9,352 nucleotides of DNA from Beijerinckiaceae bacterium (lineage in GTDB: Bacteria > Pseudomonadota > Alphaproteobacteria > Rhizobiales > Beijerinckiaceae). Position numbers and translations under genes: made by a program. The stretch spans positions 1 to 9,352 of the forward strand of contig CANCSY010000112.1 of the NCBI GenBank assembly GCA_947380915.1, read 5' to 3'. Below, piece by piece: positions 7,398-9,352 of this stretch; the first letter of the stretch is position 1; each line of letters begins with the position of its first letter. The notes beneath the pieces are model-generated. The model saw only the letters and a list, made by a program, of their open reading frames with translations, was not told the DNA's origin and made no database searches.

Positions 7398-7619
7398 GGG
7401 CCACTTCGCATTCAGAGTTGCCAAGTTCCCTGATCGGTAGGCGAATACAAGCGTTGCCATGCACTTATGCACAAAATTCCGAAATTCCGCGCCTTTTGGC
7501 TCCGCTTGTGGCCTGGAGACGCGGTTGCGGTCTCGCCAAGGCGGTGTGTCTTTTGATAAGAGGATGAGCGGCCTTGCCGTCCCCTTTCCGCGCGATTCCG
7601 CGCCTCGTGAGTTAATCTG

Positions 7620-7940
7620 ATGACCAAGATCACCTTTATAGACGCCGCCGGCCAGTCCCGCACCGTGGAGGCCGAAGATGGCTCCACCGTCATGGAGACG
7701 GCCCTCAAGAACGCCATTCCGGGCATCGAGGCGGAATGCGGCGGCGCCTGCGCCTGCGCCACCTGCCATGTCTATGTGGACGAGTCCTGGCTCGAGCGCC
7801 TGGGCAAGGCCGAGCAGATGGAAGAGGACATGCTGGACTTCGCCTTCGATGTGCGGCCCACCTCGCGCCTGTCGTGCCAGATCAAGGTGCGGCCCGAGCT
7901 TGACGGGCTGACGGTCAATACCCCCGAGAAGCAGGGTTGA
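7620..7940 (+). CDS. [2Fe-2S] ferredoxin, adrenodoxin/FdVI type
   Basis: A small cytoplasmic electron carrier of 106 residues, a usual length for the family. The cluster ligands are C40, C46, C49 and C86, spaced C-x5-C-x2-C-x36-C, exactly the adrenodoxin/putidaredoxin/Isc-Fdx pattern, within [19 protein letters not shown] fifth cysteine (C44) lies inside the loop and is not a predicted ligand. The acidic stretch around [13 protein letters not shown] (about 65-77) is the partner-binding helix of this family. The start ATG has only a weak ribosome site (GTGAG at 7607-7611, 8 bases before ATG). Members serve Fe-S cluster assembly (FdVI of Rhodobacter, Isc ferredoxin) or donate electrons to P450s and other oxygenases; no isc, hsc or P450 gene is in view, so which applies is open. 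The TrxR-like ferredoxin-NADP+ reductase gene next door is the natural electron donor, a pairing I recall also from Rhodopseudomonas palustris. Confidence 0.94.
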   Translation: MTKITFIDAAGQSRTVEAEDGSTVMETALKNAIPGIEAECGGACACATCHVYVDESWLERLGKAEQMEEDMLDFAFDVRPTSRLSCQIKVRPELDGLTVNTPEKQG

Positions 7941-7979
7941 TCGCATAAGAATAATCACATATTATATGCGTGATTATTC
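7937..7979 (+). promoter_or_regulatory. Promoter with overlapping 10-bp inverted-repeat operator for the reductase gene
   Basis: TTGATC (7937-7942, overlapping the ferredoxin stop codon) and TATTAT (7960-7965) are separated by exactly 17 bases, a near-consensus housekeeping promoter with expected start near 7972. A perfect inverted repeat, GAATAATCAC (7949-7958) and GTGATTATTC (7970-7979), brackets the -10 element. A nested dyad CATAT-T-ATATG (7958-7968) covers the -10 itself. The AT-rich island stands out in GC-rich DNA. The geometry is that of a repressor operator. Read as RNA, the same arms could also form a hairpin after the ferredoxin gene, though without a U-tract, so a weak terminator role is possible. 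Confidence 0.65.
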
Positions 7980-8004
7980 CTGCTTTCCAAAATTGAGATG
8001 TTGA

Positions 8005-9144
<1,140 letters not shown>

Positions 9145-9181
9145 TCGCAAAAGTGACTGGGGAAGCGGCGTGGGAAGCTGA

Positions 9182-9187
9182 TATAGT
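9182..9187 (+). promoter_or_regulatory. Candidate -10 element for a leaderless transcript of the MsrQ-like gene
   Basis: TATAGT ends 6 bases before the ATG at 9194, so transcription could begin at or next to the A of the start codon. No Shine-Dalgarno sequence lies close to this ATG. A matching -35 at 16-18 bases is not evident (GTGACT at 9154-9159 is too far), so this is tentative. Confidence 0.4.
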
Positions 9188-9193
9188 CGGCCC

Positions 9194-9352
9194 ATGACCG
9201 CTTCCGCCCTCTCCCAATGGCTGCCCTGGACCGACCGCGCCGGGCGGACCTCCCTCCTCAAGCTCGCGACCTTGCTCGCGCTGCTGGCGCCCGCCGTGTG
9301 GATGGTTGTGGAATGGCGCATGGGCTGGCTGTCGCCCAAGCCCGTGACCGAT
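9194..9352 (+). CDS. msrQ: MsrQ-like heme-binding membrane subunit (3' end missing)
   Basis: Only the first 53 residues are in the window; the frame is open to the last base. The text MTASALSQWLPWTDRAGR, a hydrophobic segment at about 21-39 (LLKLATLLALLAPAVWMVV), then WRMGWLSPKPVTD matches what I know of the N-terminus of MsrQ/YedZ: a first membrane helix followed by a (K/R)P(I/V/L)T(D/E) motif leading into the heme-binding ferric-reductase-like domain. MsrQ is an inner-membrane b-type cytochrome that feeds electrons to the periplasmic methionine sulfoxide reductase MsrP. The diagnostic histidines and the msrP partner lie beyond the window. It follows the reductase by 49 bases on the same strand but seems to have its own -10 element. 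Another member of the ferric reductase-like transmembrane family is possible. Confidence 0.6.
   Translation, partial: MTASALSQWLPWTDRAGRTSLLKLATLLALLAPAVWMVVEWRMGWLSPKPVTD

Larger units (their letters stand above)
7202..7619. other. Divergent intergenic control region, no gene seen
   Basis: This 418-base stretch separates the minus-strand polarity gene from the plus-strand ferredoxin gene. It is more AT-rich than its surroundings near 7280-7380. It holds a CtrA-like half site, a TTAA pair, a hairpin and a 15-bp palindrome, described separately. Reading frames crossing it are extensions or antisense shadows of the flanking genes and lack a start with a ribosome binding site. Short direct repeats occur: AAATTCCG twice in tandem near 7474-7489, and ATTCCGCGCCT at 7484 and again at 7595. 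I could not place convincing -35/-10 pairs for either divergent gene. Confidence 0.6.

Noticed and set aside
7374..7958. A 194-codon minus-strand frame across the ferredoxin gene and control region
   Set aside because: Over half of it is the complement of the ferredoxin gene, it starts within the operator dyad, and no ribosome site or family match is visible.
7937..7979. A Fur, RirA or Irr box at the reductase promoter
   Set aside because: The arms GAATAATCAC/GTGATTATTC with an 11-base gap do not match TGA-N9-TCA, the Irr TTAGAA/TTCTAA dyad or a Fur 19-mer, so the regulator is left unnamed.

Overview
The window looks like chromosomal DNA of an alphaproteobacterium, most likely in the order Hyphomicrobiales (Rhizobiales). 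It is GC-rich and carries a very large polar-growth coiled-coil protein of the GPR/RgsE type, which is known from polarly growing Rhizobiales. It also has an adrenodoxin-type ferredoxin beside a thioredoxin-reductase-like ferredoxin-NADP+ reductase. Genus cannot be settled from the sequence alone. I see no phage, insertion sequence, CRISPR array, tRNA or rRNA.

Layout. (1) 1-900, plus strand: the 3' part of a gene for an ABC-transporter periplasmic substrate-binding protein of the iron(III)-type family; its signal peptide lies outside the window. (2) 901-1135: a convergent intergenic gap with a strong two-way hairpin terminator and a second GC-rich hairpin. (3) 1136-7201, minus strand: one 2021-residue gene filling two thirds of the window. 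It encodes a membrane-anchored protein with two N-terminal membrane segments, about 1600 residues of apolipoprotein-like helical repeats, a proline-rich linker and a conserved C-terminal domain. This is a GPR/RgsE-like growth-pole protein. (4) 7202-7619: a divergent control region with a CtrA-like half site, several dyads and no credible gene. (5) 7620-9144, plus strand: a [2Fe-2S] ferredoxin, then a TrxR-like ferredoxin-NADP+ reductase. Between them is a near-consensus promoter wrapped in a perfect 10-bp inverted repeat. (6) 9194-end, plus strand: the first 53 codons of a membrane protein resembling the heme-binding subunit MsrQ.

How the genes fit together. The reductase and ferredoxin make a plausible NADPH -> FAD -> [2Fe-2S] electron relay, serving Fe-S cluster assembly or a P450/oxygenase. 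The reductase has its own apparently regulated promoter, so its level can be set apart from that of the ferredoxin. MsrQ is also a redox protein, acting in the membrane for repair of oxidised periplasmic methionine. The giant coiled-coil gene is functionally separate and belongs to cell polarity and growth.

The most interesting signals are: the hendecad-based internal repeats of the giant protein (seven 22-residue units, five 33-residue units and a 62-residue duplication); the dyad operator over the reductase promoter, followed by a small upstream ORF with a good ribosome binding site; a CtrA-like half site upstream of the polarity gene; and a possible leaderless start for the MsrQ-like gene. 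I did not find a clearly new multi-gene system.
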